Assembly (NCBI RefSeq): GCF_900108335.1
Contig: NZ_FNVT01000003.1
Span: 601,563-665,562, forward strand
DNA from: Nonomuraea solani
GTDB lineage: Bacteria > Actinomycetota > Actinomycetes > Streptosporangiales > Streptosporangiaceae
Reading direction: 5' to 3'
DNA: 64,000 bases
The notes beneath the pieces were generated by a model. The model ran no database searches, was not told the DNA's origin, and was given only the letters and a program-made list of their open reading frames with translations. Both the position numbers and the translations under genes were made by a program. Positions 1 to 8,625 of the stretch are shown here, piece after piece (positions within the stretch are counted from its first letter, which is position 1; the number at the start of each line of letters is the position of its first letter).

Positions 1-1
1 C

Positions 2-88
2 TTCACCACGTTCGCGCTGATCGCGATGCTGGCTCTGGCGCTCACCGCCGCCCTGCCCCAACGCGCGCCCCAACCATCAGCCGCATAA
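2..88 (+). CDS. C-terminal end of a membrane protein (partial)
   Basis: Only the last 28 codons are in the window, ending in TAA. They read as a hydrophobic alanine/leucine-rich helix (FALIAMLALALTAALP) followed by a short polar tail. This looks like the final membrane segment of a transporter such as an MFS permease, but the fragment is too short to assign a family. Confidence 0.5.
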   Translation, partial: FTTFALIAMLALALTAALPQRAPQPSAA

Positions 89-594
89 CACTCGATCGCC
101 ACCGCTCCATCCTTCGACGGCTTCCTCGCCCAAGTCTTCACACGACGACCACCGCGCGTAGACGGACCCCGCCCCATCACGGTATCCGCAGCTTACGATC
201 AGAAGAAGCGGCGACGGCTGCCCAGGCAGGCTGCGACGTCGCCGAACGCGTCGCTGATCGCCTTCAGCCACGGTCTCGCGCTGCTCTTCGGCCGGCCCCG
301 GGCCCGTCGGGGCCGTTCTTGATCGCCTGTGCAACGGGGCCCGACCGTCTTGTGCCGCCATGTCTCTGCCTGAAGCGGGGACATGGTCCCGCCACCTGCG
401 CGAGAGCGCGGCCCGCCATCGCATCGGATCCGCTCGATGCATACTGCGGTGCCGATGATCTACCATGCTGCTATGCAGCACCTTTGTGCCTGACCAGCAG
501 ATGCCCCGCTCCCCCGCAGGGTGCGGGGCCGACGACTCGTCTTCGTCGCTCTCTCCCGGTCGCTGCCCGGGATCGATCACTGCTGGAGTCATCG
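89..594. other. Intergenic stretch without a recognisable gene
   Basis: Open frames run through this stretch on both strands, but their translations are Arg/Pro/Cys-rich and match no family I know. The frame of the following MFS gene is open back to 319, but the residues before 595 do not look like a transporter N-terminus. A perfect 7-bp hairpin (GCCCCGC/GCGGGGC) lies at 503-529; it could act in the leader of the next gene. Confidence 0.4.
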
Positions 595-1854
595 GTGTCG
601 CCTTCTTGCCCGCCGTCTTCCGGAAGCCTCTTCGCGTTGCTACGCGGCAACGCCGATGTCAGACGTCTCATCGGTGCTTGCGCGTTCAGCCTGAGCGGCG
701 ACTGGTTCGCCTTCGTCGCCTTGAGCGGGTTCGTCTACCACCACACCGGCTCGGCCGGGTGGACGGCGCTGCTGTTCGCGATCAACTCTCTTCCTGGAGT
801 GCTGCTGTTCCCGCTGATCGGGCCGATGACCGACCGCTTCGACCGGCAACGTCTTCGAGTCGCGTGCGACCTGGGCTCGGTGGTTCCGGTCATCGGCTTA
901 CTGATCGCTTTTCATGCTGGTTCTGTAGCGCTGGCCCTGGGGTGCCTGGCCGCATTGTCCGTGCTCGCCGCGGTGGCCGGCCCCATCCCTGAGGCCGCAC
1001 TGCCGAACCTCGTCACCAGCCGGGAACTGCCACTGGCCCAGACCGTGATCGGCAGCCTGTATTCGGCCGGCCTGCTCGTGGGAGCCGGCCTGGGAGGCGT
1101 GGTCACCGCGGCATGGGGGACGTCGGCCACACTCCTCATCGATGGCGCCTCGTTCCTTGTCTCCGCGCTTCTTGTCGCGAAGATCAAGCGGCCCTTCTCC
1201 AGCGCCATGACAACGCGCCGGCTGCGGATACGGGCTGACACCGCCGAGCTCTGGCGGTTTCTGCGAACGACTCCGGTGGCATCGGCCCTGATGTGGCTGA
1301 CCGCAGGACTGCGTCTTTGCTACGGGATGGTCGGACTCCTGCCCCTCTACGCCCTCGATCGCTTCCATGTCGGCGACGCGGGAGTCGGCGCCCTGTACCT
1401 CGCGCAAGGGCTCGGCGCCGTTCTCGGGCCCTTCGTGGGCAGACTGCTCACGGGCAGCTCAACCCGTCGACGGCTGTACGTGGCCTCGGCGGCCTTGGCC
1501 ACCTTCGGCCTCGGATACTTGCTGCTGGCTCACAGCACTCACCTTGGCCCGGGAATGGCCGCGGCCTTGCTAGGCCACATCGGAGTAGGCGCGTGTGCGA
1601 TCCTCGCCCTCAATGGTCTGCAACTGACGACCCCCGACCACCTCCGTGGGCGGGTCATGGTGTTCGTCTTCAGCCTCTCGTCCGCATTACAGGGGCTGTC
1701 GACGCTTGCGGTCGCACCCATGGCCGCGACCATCGGGATGACCGATACCACTCGTCTCCTTGGGGCCTTCGCCGTTTTCTACGCGATCACCTGGTCAATC
1801 GGGTCAACACGTATCAGGACCAAACAGTTGGACGCCCCCCATGAGGCGGCTTGA
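595..1854 (+). CDS. MFS transporter (drug/metabolite efflux type)
   Basis: A 419-aa polytopic membrane protein of the major facilitator superfamily, of the MFS_1/MFS_3 efflux kind; the substrate is unknown. The N-terminus (LFALLRGNADVRRLIGA) and the loop-2/3 motif (GPMTDRFDRQRLRVACD) are typical, and about 12 hydrophobic segments follow. I place the start at GTG 595: GGAG lies 7 bases upstream and membrane-protein sequence begins there. The frame is open back to 319 without transporter-like residues. The last ~40 bases overlap the end of a decayed tnpB on the other strand, so the C-terminus may have been altered by that insertion. Confidence 0.8.
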   Translation: MSPSCPPSSGSLFALLRGNADVRRLIGACAFSLSGDWFAFVALSGFVYHHTGSAGWTALLFAINSLPGVLLFPLIGPMTDRFDRQRLRVACDLGSVVPVIGLLIAFHAGSVALALGCLAALSVLAAVAGPIPEAALPNLVTSRELPLAQTVIGSLYSAGLLVGAGLGGVVTAAWGTSATLLIDGASFLVSALLVAKIKRPFSSAMTTRRLRIRADTAELWRFLRTTPVASALMWLTAGLRLCYGMVGLLPLYALDRFHVGDAGVGALYLAQGLGAVLGPFVGRLLTGSSTRRRLYVASAALATFGLGYLLLAHSTHLGPGMAAALLGHIGVGACAILALNGLQLTTPDHLRGRVMVFVFSLSSALQGLSTLAVAPMAATIGMTDTTRLLGAFAVFYAITWSIGSTRIRTKQLDAPHEAA

Positions 1855-2047
1855 CATCCTCCGCCCGCTCTGCCGCCGTATCACGTACGTTCTTCGCGGC
1901 GTTGACGTCGGCGTGGTCTCGATGCCCGCAGGCCACGCACCGGGAAAAGGGGCTTGGCTCTCCCGACTGTCCCGGGGCGGTGTGCGTGCAAGCGTCGCAG
2001 GTCTGCGACCTGGTCGAAACGGGCCATGAATTGCGGTTCGCCGCCAA
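1814..2047 (-). pseudogene. TnpB (IS200/IS605-type) C-terminal zinc-ribbon remnant
   Basis: About 77 codons show the C-terminal zinc ribbon of an IS605-type TnpB: SQTCDAC, then SRCVACGHRDHADVNAAKN. The two CxxC pairs and the HADVNAAKN tail are diagnostic. The RuvC-like core and the bridge helix are missing; upstream the frame runs into a different gene. This is therefore a dead 3' remnant of an RNA-guided nuclease gene. Its end overlaps the 3' end of the MFS gene at 595, suggesting the element once inserted or recombined there. Confidence 0.8.
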
Positions 2048-2065
2048 CCAGCTCGGCGTGGCCCG

Positions 2066-3292
2066 TTAGTTGTCCGGAAGCCGGTGCACCTTCTGGCAGC
2101 GCACAGCGTTGCCGGCAAGACGCGACGGGTGCCTTCGGAGCAGGCCCGGTGCGACACCGCCGAGAACGCAGGTGGCCAGGATCGTGAAGCCGGTCAGCGC
2201 GACGCGCGCGTCGGCGTGCCGCGCGGCCACCCCGAGGCCGATCACCGGCACGGACATACCGACATAGGCGGCCAGGAACAGCGTGGCCAACACCCCGGCC
2301 CGCTCGTGCCCGCCGTACGACAGCGTCGTCCCCGTCGCCAGACTCACCTTGAACAGCAGGCCGGCACCGCCCCCGCACAACACACCACCAAGCAGGAATA
2401 TGACCAGCCCCGATGTCCAGATGGCAACCGTGCCCAGCGTCAACCCGCACAACAACAGGACCAGGGACGACACGACCAAGCGAGTGCGCTTTAGCCGATC
2501 GGTGAAGAGCTGGGTCACCGCGCCCGCGGCCAGGACCGCGGACACCGCCGCGCCCGAGAGCGCGGGTGATCCGCCGTGGCCGATGGCGGCCAGGAATTCG
2601 GGCACCATGCCCACGAAGATGCCCAGCACCGCGAACGCCAGCAGATTTCCCCATGCCGCCGACCAGAACAGGCCCCTGCCCGAGTCGGGGATCGCCGGTC
2701 GCTGCGGGTGGTATCGCCACCCGGACACCGCGATCCGCGTTTCCGGCACCAGCCGTAGCCCCGCAAAGGCCCATGCCAGCAGCGCCGCATGAACCAGATG
2801 GGGCAGCACGAGCGGCGCGGGCGCCCACTGACCCAGCGTCCCTGCCATAAGCGGCCCAGCGGCCAGGCCGCCGAAGTTGGCCGCGGTGCCGACTCTCGCC
2901 GCGCGGTCCGGGCCCGCGTCCGCGTAGAGATCAGCCAGGTAGGCGCTGGCCGTGGGCGTGAGGATTCCCACGGCCAGACCGGACAGGACCCGCGCGACGA
3001 GCAGCCCCGCCAGTCCCGGCCAGAGCACGAACGCCACGATGCCGAGCGCCTGCACCGCCACCGATGCGACCAGCACCGGCCGCCGCCCGACGTGATCGGA
3101 CACCCGACCGACCATCAGCAAACTGGCCAGCACACCGGCGGCATATACGCCGTAGACCAGCGTCACCATCGAGACATCGAGCTGGTCGCGCTGCTGGTAC
3201 AGCGGGTAAAGCGGCGTGGGCACGGTGTTGGCGGCCATGCCGGCCGCGTAGCACCCGCCCACGATCTTTATGGACAGCCCTGTTCTGGACAT
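2066..3292 (-). CDS. MFS transporter, divergent from a LysR regulator
   Basis: A 408-aa major facilitator permease with about 12 membrane segments. It starts MSRTGLSIKIVGGCYAAGMAANTVPTP in two readable blocks, typical of MFS efflux proteins in actinomycetes, and has the loop motif VGRVSDHVGRRPVLVAS. I chose ATG 3292, preceded by GAGG; the open frame extends upstream but only over the antisense of the LysR gene. It is transcribed away from the LysR gene at 3363 with a 70-base shared intergenic region, the usual layout for a LysR-controlled exporter. The ligand is unknown. Confidence 0.85.
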   Translation of the reverse strand: MSRTGLSIKIVGGCYAAGMAANTVPTPLYPLYQQRDQLDVSMVTLVYGVYAAGVLASLLMVGRVSDHVGRRPVLVASVAVQALGIVAFVLWPGLAGLLVARVLSGLAVGILTPTASAYLADLYADAGPDRAARVGTAANFGGLAAGPLMAGTLGQWAPAPLVLPHLVHAALLAWAFAGLRLVPETRIAVSGWRYHPQRPAIPDSGRGLFWSAAWGNLLAFAVLGIFVGMVPEFLAAIGHGGSPALSGAAVSAVLAAGAVTQLFTDRLKRTRLVVSSLVLLLCGLTLGTVAIWTSGLVIFLLGGVLCGGGAGLLFKVSLATGTTLSYGGHERAGVLATLFLAAYVGMSVPVIGLGVAARHADARVALTGFTILATCVLGGVAPGLLRRHPSRLAGNAVRCQKVHRLPDN

Positions 3293-3308
3293 GACCTCTA
3301 CTGTGGAA

Positions 3309-3327
3309 GGACCATCGATCTCGGTCC
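3309..3327. promoter_or_regulatory. Candidate LysR operator in divergent promoter region
   Basis: An interrupted dyad, GGACC-N9-GGTCC with perfect arms, lies between the divergent MFS gene (start 3292) and the lysR-type gene (start 3363). LysR regulators commonly bind interrupted dyads of this spacing between themselves and their target. Function is inferred from position. Confidence 0.45.
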
Positions 3328-3362
3328 AACATGAAACTGGGATGGGTTGAGCTGAAACACAG

Positions 3363-4244
3363 ATGGATCTTCGTAAGCTGGAACATTTCGTCGCCGTAGC
3401 CGAGGAGCGAAACTTCACCCGCGCGGCCGCGCGACTGCACATCGTGCAGTCCGGCATCTCCTCCTCCATCAAGGCACTGGAGCGTGAGCTCGGCATACCG
3501 TTGTTCTTGCGCACCACCCAGCACGTCGAGCTCACACCCGCTGGTCACGCCCTACTCGTTCAAGCTCGCCGCATCCTCGCCGACGTCGCCGACGCCCATC
3601 AGGCGATCGCACGCATCCGCGGCGGGCTGATCGGCACGCTCAACCTTGGCATCCTGTACGGCTATTCGCCGACCGGCATCGCCACCCATCTGGCGCGCTT
3701 CCGCGCCGGGCATCCCCAGGTCGCCATCCAGCTGCGTGGCACAGGCGCCCATGACATCGTCGATCATGCCCAGCGGCTCCACAACGGCGACCTCGACCTC
3801 GCCTTCCTCTTGGTCACCCGTCCCTTGCCCGGACTCGTCCTGTACCCGATCGGCACCGAGACCGTGCTCCTGGCCTGCCACCCTGACCATCCCCTGGCCA
3901 CACACGACACCATCAGGCTGGCGGATCTCGCCGCCGAGACCACGATCGACTTCCCTCCCACCTGGGGGGTGCGTTCCGCAGTGGACGCGGCCTATGCCGC
4001 GGTCGGTCTCGAGCGGCAGGTCAGATTCGAGATGAACGACCTATCCACCATTCTCGACCTGGTCCGGCACGGGCTGGGAGTCGCGTTCGTACCCGGGTTC
4101 CTGACCTGCGAGGCGCCCGGCGTGCGGTTCCTGCGGGTACGCGAGCTCCCGGCCGAGTTCGAGGTCGCCCTTGCCGCCCCCTCCTCACGCCCGCTCAGCC
4201 CGGTAAGCGGCGCTTTTCTCGACACGGTCCTGCGACCGATGTGA
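3363..4244 (+). CDS. LysR-family transcriptional regulator
   Basis: A 293-aa LysR-type regulator. Residues 1-60 form the winged helix-turn-helix (MDLRKLEHFVAVAEERNFTR, then AARLHIVQSGISSSIKALE). Residues ~90-290 form the periplasmic-binding-like effector domain (GTLNLGILYGYSPTGIATHL). Length and order are normal for the family. It faces away from the MFS gene at 2066-3292 across a dyad, so it probably controls that exporter in response to an unknown small molecule. Confidence 0.9.
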   Translation: MDLRKLEHFVAVAEERNFTRAAARLHIVQSGISSSIKALERELGIPLFLRTTQHVELTPAGHALLVQARRILADVADAHQAIARIRGGLIGTLNLGILYGYSPTGIATHLARFRAGHPQVAIQLRGTGAHDIVDHAQRLHNGDLDLAFLLVTRPLPGLVLYPIGTETVLLACHPDHPLATHDTIRLADLAAETTIDFPPTWGVRSAVDAAYAAVGLERQVRFEMNDLSTILDLVRHGLGVAFVPGFLTCEAPGVRFLRVRELPAEFEVALAAPSSRPLSPVSGAFLDTVLRPM

Positions 4245-4343
4245 GTCCAGGCCCTCCGCCAACACGTCGACGCCTGGCTCCAGCAGGCCGGGGACGCGGC
4301 AGTGCCCAGCGTCGGAGGTAGCGGATCACTCACATGCTACGAT

Positions 4344-4359
4344 GAATAAACGTTTACTC
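4344..4359. promoter_or_regulatory. Candidate TetR operator upstream of tetR-monooxygenase pair
   Basis: GAATAAACGTTTACTC is a near-perfect 16-bp palindrome with a perfect TAAACGTTTA core. It ends 12 bases before the ATG of the TetR gene at 4372 and stands out as AT-rich in GC-rich DNA. Position and symmetry fit an autoregulatory TetR operator. Confidence 0.6.
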
Positions 4360-4371
4360 AATGAGGTGGTC

Positions 4372-4926
4372 ATGTCCAGGACTCGAAGTGAGCAGGCGGT
4401 ATGGCGCCGCGAGCAACTGCTGGACGCGGCCTTGCGCGTGTTCGCCGACAAGGGCGTGGACGGGGCCACGGTCAAGGACGTGGCTCAGGCCGCCGATGTG
4501 ACACCGGGCCTGCTGTATCGCTACTTCGACAGCAAAGAAGCGATGGTGGAGACGCTGCTGTCGGAGCGGGGCTTCCTGCCCCGCCTGCGGGAGTTGCGGA
4601 CGGAGCAGCACGACTCGCGGCCGGCTCCCGAGGTGCTGGCCGAGTTGCTGGAGGCGTTCGACCGGCTGCTGGCCGACAACGCCGAGCTGATGGCGGTGTT
4701 CTTCAGCTCGGCCCAGGCCCGCGCGCCGCTGGCGACGTTGGTGAGCGAGGGTCAGCGGCTCATCGGCGACTTCCTGCTCGAACGCATCAATGCCGGCGAA
4801 CTGCGCCCGCACGACACGGTCACGGCCGCCAGAACCCTGTTCGCCACCGTCGCCGTCAACCGGCGGCTGGGCACCCCCATCGACATCACGGCCCTGGTCG
4901 GGCTGCTGTTTCCGGAAGAAGGATGA
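4372..4926 (+). CDS. TetR-family regulator
   Basis: A 184-aa TetR repressor. The N-terminal helix-turn-helix reads LDAALRVFADKGVDGATVKD, then VAQAADVTPGLLYRYFDSKE; the rest is an all-helical ligand and dimer domain. I start it at ATG 4372 behind GAGGTGG; the frame is open to an ATG at 4342, but that start would place the palindrome inside the coding sequence. A single base separates its stop from the next ATG (4928), so it is co-transcribed with the FAD monooxygenase, which probably acts on the inducing compound. Confidence 0.88.
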   Translation: MSRTRSEQAVWRREQLLDAALRVFADKGVDGATVKDVAQAADVTPGLLYRYFDSKEAMVETLLSERGFLPRLRELRTEQHDSRPAPEVLAELLEAFDRLLADNAELMAVFFSSAQARAPLATLVSEGQRLIGDFLLERINAGELRPHDTVTAARTLFATVAVNRRLGTPIDITALVGLLFPEEG

Positions 4927-4927
4927 G

Positions 4928-6148
4928 ATGCGCGCACAGTGCTGTGTCGTCGGGGGCGGCCCCGCGGGCATGATGGCCGGGCTCCTGCTGGCCCGCCAGG
5001 GCGTGGAGGTGATCGTGCTGGAGAAACACGCGGACTTCCTGCGCGACTTCCGCGGCGACACTGTCCACCCCTCCACCCTGCAACTGATCGCCGAGCTGGG
5101 ATGGATCGAGGAGTTCCTGGACCTCCCGCACACCAAGATGCCCCAGGTGGCGGTCAACATGGGCGGCCAGGACGTCACCTTCGCCGATTTCAGCCGGTTG
5201 AAGGTGCGCTGCCCCTACATCGCGTTCATGCCGCAGTGGGACGTACTGGACTTCCTGGCCGCCAAGGCCACGGCCTACCCCTCCTTCCGCCTCCTGCGCC
5301 GCACCCAGGCGACGGAACTCCTCACCGAGCGGGAGCGGGTGACCGGCGTCCTGGCCGAGACCGAAGACGGCCCCGTGGAGGTGCGGGCCGACCTGGTGAT
5401 CGGGGCCGACGGCCGCCACTCCACCGTACGGGACCGCGCCGGCCTCACCCCCGTCAGCGCCTCGCCCCCCATGGACGTGCTGTGGTTCCGCCTGCCCCGC
5501 CGCCCAGAGGATCGGGTGCCCTTCTTCCAGGGCGGCAAGGGAGCACTGATCTCCATCGACCGTGGTGACTACTGGCAGCTCGCCTACGCGATCCAGGCGG
5601 ACGCCTTCGCCGAGCTCAAGACCGCCGGGCTGCCGGCGTTCCGGAACCGGGTAGCGCAACTGGCACCCGCCCTGCGCGACCGCGTGGACCACATCCACGA
5701 CTGGGAGGCGGTGCACCGGCTGAGCGTCCGGGTGGACCGGCTGCCGAGGTGGCACCGGCCAGGGCTGTTGTGCATCGGCGACGCCGCCCACGCCATGTCC
5801 CCCGCGGGCGGCGTGGGCATCAACCTGGCCGTGCAGGACGCGGTGGCCACCGCCAACCTGCTGGGCCCGCTTCTCACCCGAGGCGGCGAACCACAAGACG
5901 CCGATCTGGCCCGGGTGCAATCACGAAGAGAACGCCCCGCGAGGATCACCCAGGCCTTCCAGCTCGGCATCCTGCGCGATCTCTACCCCAAGAACCTGGG
6001 CGACGACACCACCCAGCACGTGCCACCGATCTTCACAGCCTTCCGAACACTGCCGCCGCTACGCCACCTCCTGGGTCGTTTCATCGGCATGGGCGTCCGT
6101 CCGGAGCACATCGCCGTCGGACGGTCCTGCGCAGGGGTGGCAGGGTGA
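4928..6148 (+). CDS. FAD-dependent monooxygenase (PHBH-type)
   Basis: A 406-aa group A flavoprotein monooxygenase. Visible motifs are the Rossmann GGGPAGMMAGLLLARQG at the N-terminus, the DG motif (GADGRHSTVRDRAGL) near residue 160, and the second FAD motif (GDAAHAMSPAGGVGINLAVQ) near residue 285. Such enzymes hydroxylate aromatic or polyketide substrates with NAD(P)H and O2. The ATG follows GGAAGAAGG and nearly abuts the TetR stop. The C-terminus faces a truncated hydrolase remnant on the opposite strand, so the 3' boundary may be a rearrangement point. Confidence 0.88.
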   Translation: MRAQCCVVGGGPAGMMAGLLLARQGVEVIVLEKHADFLRDFRGDTVHPSTLQLIAELGWIEEFLDLPHTKMPQVAVNMGGQDVTFADFSRLKVRCPYIAFMPQWDVLDFLAAKATAYPSFRLLRRTQATELLTERERVTGVLAETEDGPVEVRADLVIGADGRHSTVRDRAGLTPVSASPPMDVLWFRLPRRPEDRVPFFQGGKGALISIDRGDYWQLAYAIQADAFAELKTAGLPAFRNRVAQLAPALRDRVDHIHDWEAVHRLSVRVDRLPRWHRPGLLCIGDAAHAMSPAGGVGINLAVQDAVATANLLGPLLTRGGEPQDADLARVQSRRERPARITQAFQLGILRDLYPKNLGDDTTQHVPPIFTAFRTLPPLRHLLGRFIGMGVRPEHIAVGRSCAGVAG

Positions 6149-6287
6149 GAAGGGTCCGCCATCCCGGCCGGCCCTCGGGCGTGCTCATCCAGTCCAGCCC
6201 TTGACCGCCGCCGCCGTGGATGAGCACCACCGGATAGGGCTGGGTCCGCGATTCGAAGACTTGTCCTGTCCATGGATCGGCCGGGCC
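6140..6287 (-). pseudogene. Alpha/beta-hydrolase N-terminal fragment
   Basis: Directly after the stop of the LLM gene, and in the same frame, about 45 codons read like the start of a secreted-type alpha/beta hydrolase: DPWTGQVFESRTQPYPVVL then IHGGGGQGLDWMSTPEGRPG. The HGGGG oxyanion-hole region is clear, but the nucleophile elbow and the rest of the fold are absent. The similarity stops where the oppositely oriented monooxygenase ends. It has no start of its own. Confidence 0.6.
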
Positions 6288-7367
6288 TCAGCGCGCTGTC
6301 GCGTTCCGCGCCCTCAACACGGGCATGACCTCCTCCACGAACAGCCGCCTGTCCTCCGTTGAAAAGAGCTCGACGAGCAGCCGGCGCGCACCGGTTTCGT
6401 CGATCGTCCGCTGGAGATTCTCGATCACCTGATCGGGGGTGCCGAAGACGGCGATGGCCGGCCTGTTCTTCTTGGCCGAGCCGGTATCGACATGGAACTC
6501 GGCATCGCTCTGGGGGACGGCACGGCGCCCTCCCGCGGTGAAAAGTGACAGGAACCGCCCGAAGGAGTCCGACATCTTCTGCAGGTTGCGCTCGGCCTGT
6601 TCCTCGCTCTCCCCGACCGCTACGAATCTCTCGATCATCATGTTCGCGCCGGATCTGACGTGGCCGTGCTCGGCGGCGACCTTGGTGTAGTGCTCCAGCG
6701 CCTCTCGGTGGTCCTGGTTGCTGCCGAAGTTGCGCATGACGTTCCAGCCCCGCTCGGCGGCTCGGCCCATGGTGTCCAGGCTCGCGCCGCCCAGCCAGAT
6801 CGGGAACGGGTCCTGCAGGGGACGGGTCGCGATCGTCGTCGGACGAGTGACCTTGTGGAACACGCCGTCGTAGGTGAAGTCCCGCTCGGTCAAGGCGAGC
6901 TGCAGCAACTCGAGGCTTTCTGACCACCCCTGGTTCTGCTCCTCCGGGGTCAACCGTCGGCCCACCGCGATATGCGCTTCACCCGGCACGCCTCGCCCCA
7001 GGCCCAGCTCGAACCGGCCCCCGCTCAACAGGTCGAGGGTTCCCGCCTCCTCCGCCACCCTGATCGGGTGATACAGCGGCAGCACCGTCACCGCCGTCCC
7101 CAACCGGATCCGGCTCGTCCGTACCGCGGCGGCCGCCAGCAGCAGATGCGGTGACGGGCACGTCATCAACGGCGCATGATGTTCGGTCACCGTCACCCCG
7201 TCGAAGCCCAGCTCCTCGGCCTCGACCGCGAACGCCACGAAATCGTCCACCTGACGCTTCTGCCAACGCGGATCGTGGACATCGGGATCAGACTCCGCAC
7301 CATGCAGACCCACACCGTAGGTGTGCACGAACTTGAGCGTTCGCGGCCCGTCGCTGAGTGCGTCCAT
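6288..7367 (-). CDS. LLM-class (luciferase-like) flavin-dependent oxidoreductase
   Basis: A 359-aa bacterial-luciferase-like monooxygenase (TIM barrel, reduced FMN or F420 as cosubstrate). Family signatures include ELGFDGVTVTEHHAPLMTCP, RIRLGTAVTVLPLYHPIRVA and LLSGGRFELGLGRG. ATG 7367 has a strong GGAGG 7 bases upstream; the frame remains open upstream without it. The substrate cannot be read from the sequence. It lies downstream of the AraC gene (7540) on the same strand with a 172-base gap. Confidence 0.88.
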   Translation of the reverse strand: MDALSDGPRTLKFVHTYGVGLHGAESDPDVHDPRWQKRQVDDFVAFAVEAEELGFDGVTVTEHHAPLMTCPSPHLLLAAAAVRTSRIRLGTAVTVLPLYHPIRVAEEAGTLDLLSGGRFELGLGRGVPGEAHIAVGRRLTPEEQNQGWSESLELLQLALTERDFTYDGVFHKVTRPTTIATRPLQDPFPIWLGGASLDTMGRAAERGWNVMRNFGSNQDHREALEHYTKVAAEHGHVRSGANMMIERFVAVGESEEQAERNLQKMSDSFGRFLSLFTAGGRRAVPQSDAEFHVDTGSAKKNRPAIAVFGTPDQVIENLQRTIDETGARRLLVELFSTEDRRLFVEEVMPVLRARNATAR

Positions 7368-7539
7368 GAGCCAACCTCCAAGGAGAGTGGGTGAGGCGAC
7401 CACAGGCCGACAGAATGTCGGCCACGCCGCGACGATATGCCGCCCTCACTGCCGCACCGATCCACTCAGCGACGTGCCGATCCGCTGGGCGACACGAGGA
7501 TGACGGCCGGTGCCGCGACGTACCCCCTTCCGAGCCCGA

Positions 7540-8625
7540 TCAGGCCTGGGAAGGGTGCGCCGTCGTGGTCATGTCCGGCCGAGACGAGCGCAAAGTCGTC
7601 GAGGGCGGCACCCCGTAGCGCTCCTTGTAGCCGCTTGCGAAGCGCGGCACGTGGCTGAACCCCCACCGGAACGCGATCTCGGCGACGGTGGCACCGGCCC
7701 CGGCGACGAGATCGTCGTGCGCCCGCGCGAGCCGGATGCTCTGGATGTACTCCCGCGGCGACACGCCCATGTACCTGCGGAAGTTGCGCTGCAGGGATCG
7801 CGGCCCCACGCCCGCCACGGCGGCGAGCCGGGCCGGTGAGAGGTCGCTCGCGGGCTCCTGCTCGATGAGGTCGACCACACGTTTCATTGAAGGTGGACGT
7901 GCGGCGGCGTCCGGCCGCTGCGCCAGCTGCGCGGAATGATCGTGCGGTTGCGCCAGCAGCAGGCCGGTCATGAGAAAGTCCGGCCACGGGCTGAGCTCTG
8001 GCCCGAATGCGCTCAGGCCCGACGGCTCGTCCAGGTCCCGGACGAGAAGATGGACGGCCTGGGCCCAGGACGCGAGCGCCGGCGCGGTCAGATCCATCTC
8101 GGCCTGGAACCGGATGGGGCCGGCGACGTGCCTGCCGAGCATCCGCTCGAGGTGCCGCTCCAGCGCGAAGCGTTCGATGCGCAGGTGCAGCTGGCTGTAG
8201 CCGTCGCTGAGGTGCATGGCCGCCCGCATGCGCGGCGAGATGATCCCGGCCGTTCTTGGCGTGAGCACCAGCCGTTCGTCGCCGCACTCGAGCCGATTGC
8301 GGCCGGCGAGCGCGAAGTTGACGTCGTAGTAGGAGACCTGCTCGGTAAGCTCGATCCCCACCTCGTCACCGTAGCTACGGCCATAGACGAGCGACATCGG
8401 CCCGAGGTCGACCGCAGAGAGATCGGCCAATAAGCCGGGGCCGCCACCAGCGGTGGGCCGATGTGACGACAGGAGCCGGGAAAGACTCGGTCGCATCTTG
8501 TCCCTGCCCGCCGACCGAAGCACCGAGAAGCGTCGCAGCGGAGCGTTCACGGGCGCATGCCCTCCACCGATCTCTATCATGAGGTCCCGTGCCCCTGTGG
8601 TACATACCGGCGGCTCATCAGTCAA
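7540..8625 (-). CDS. AraC-family regulator with N-terminal cupin-like domain
   Basis: A 361-aa activator. Residues ~60-220 form an AraC-binding-like sensor domain (VSYYDVNFALAGRNRLECG). The last ~100 residues hold the two AraC helix-turn-helices (ASDLSPARLAAVAGVGPRSL; GATVAEIAFRWGFSHVPRFA). This arrangement is seen in regulators of aromatic or alcohol catabolism. The first 8 bases overlap the end of the upstream tetR gene if the outermost start is used; ATG at 8580 is an alternative. Confidence 0.85.
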   Translation of the reverse strand: MTDEPPVCTTGARDLMIEIGGGHAPVNAPLRRFSVLRSAGRDKMRPSLSRLLSSHRPTAGGGPGLLADLSAVDLGPMSLVYGRSYGDEVGIELTEQVSYYDVNFALAGRNRLECGDERLVLTPRTAGIISPRMRAAMHLSDGYSQLHLRIERFALERHLERMLGRHVAGPIRFQAEMDLTAPALASWAQAVHLLVRDLDEPSGLSAFGPELSPWPDFLMTGLLLAQPHDHSAQLAQRPDAAARPPSMKRVVDLIEQEPASDLSPARLAAVAGVGPRSLQRNFRRYMGVSPREYIQSIRLARAHDDLVAGAGATVAEIAFRWGFSHVPRFASGYKERYGVPPSTTLRSSRPDMTTTAHPSQA

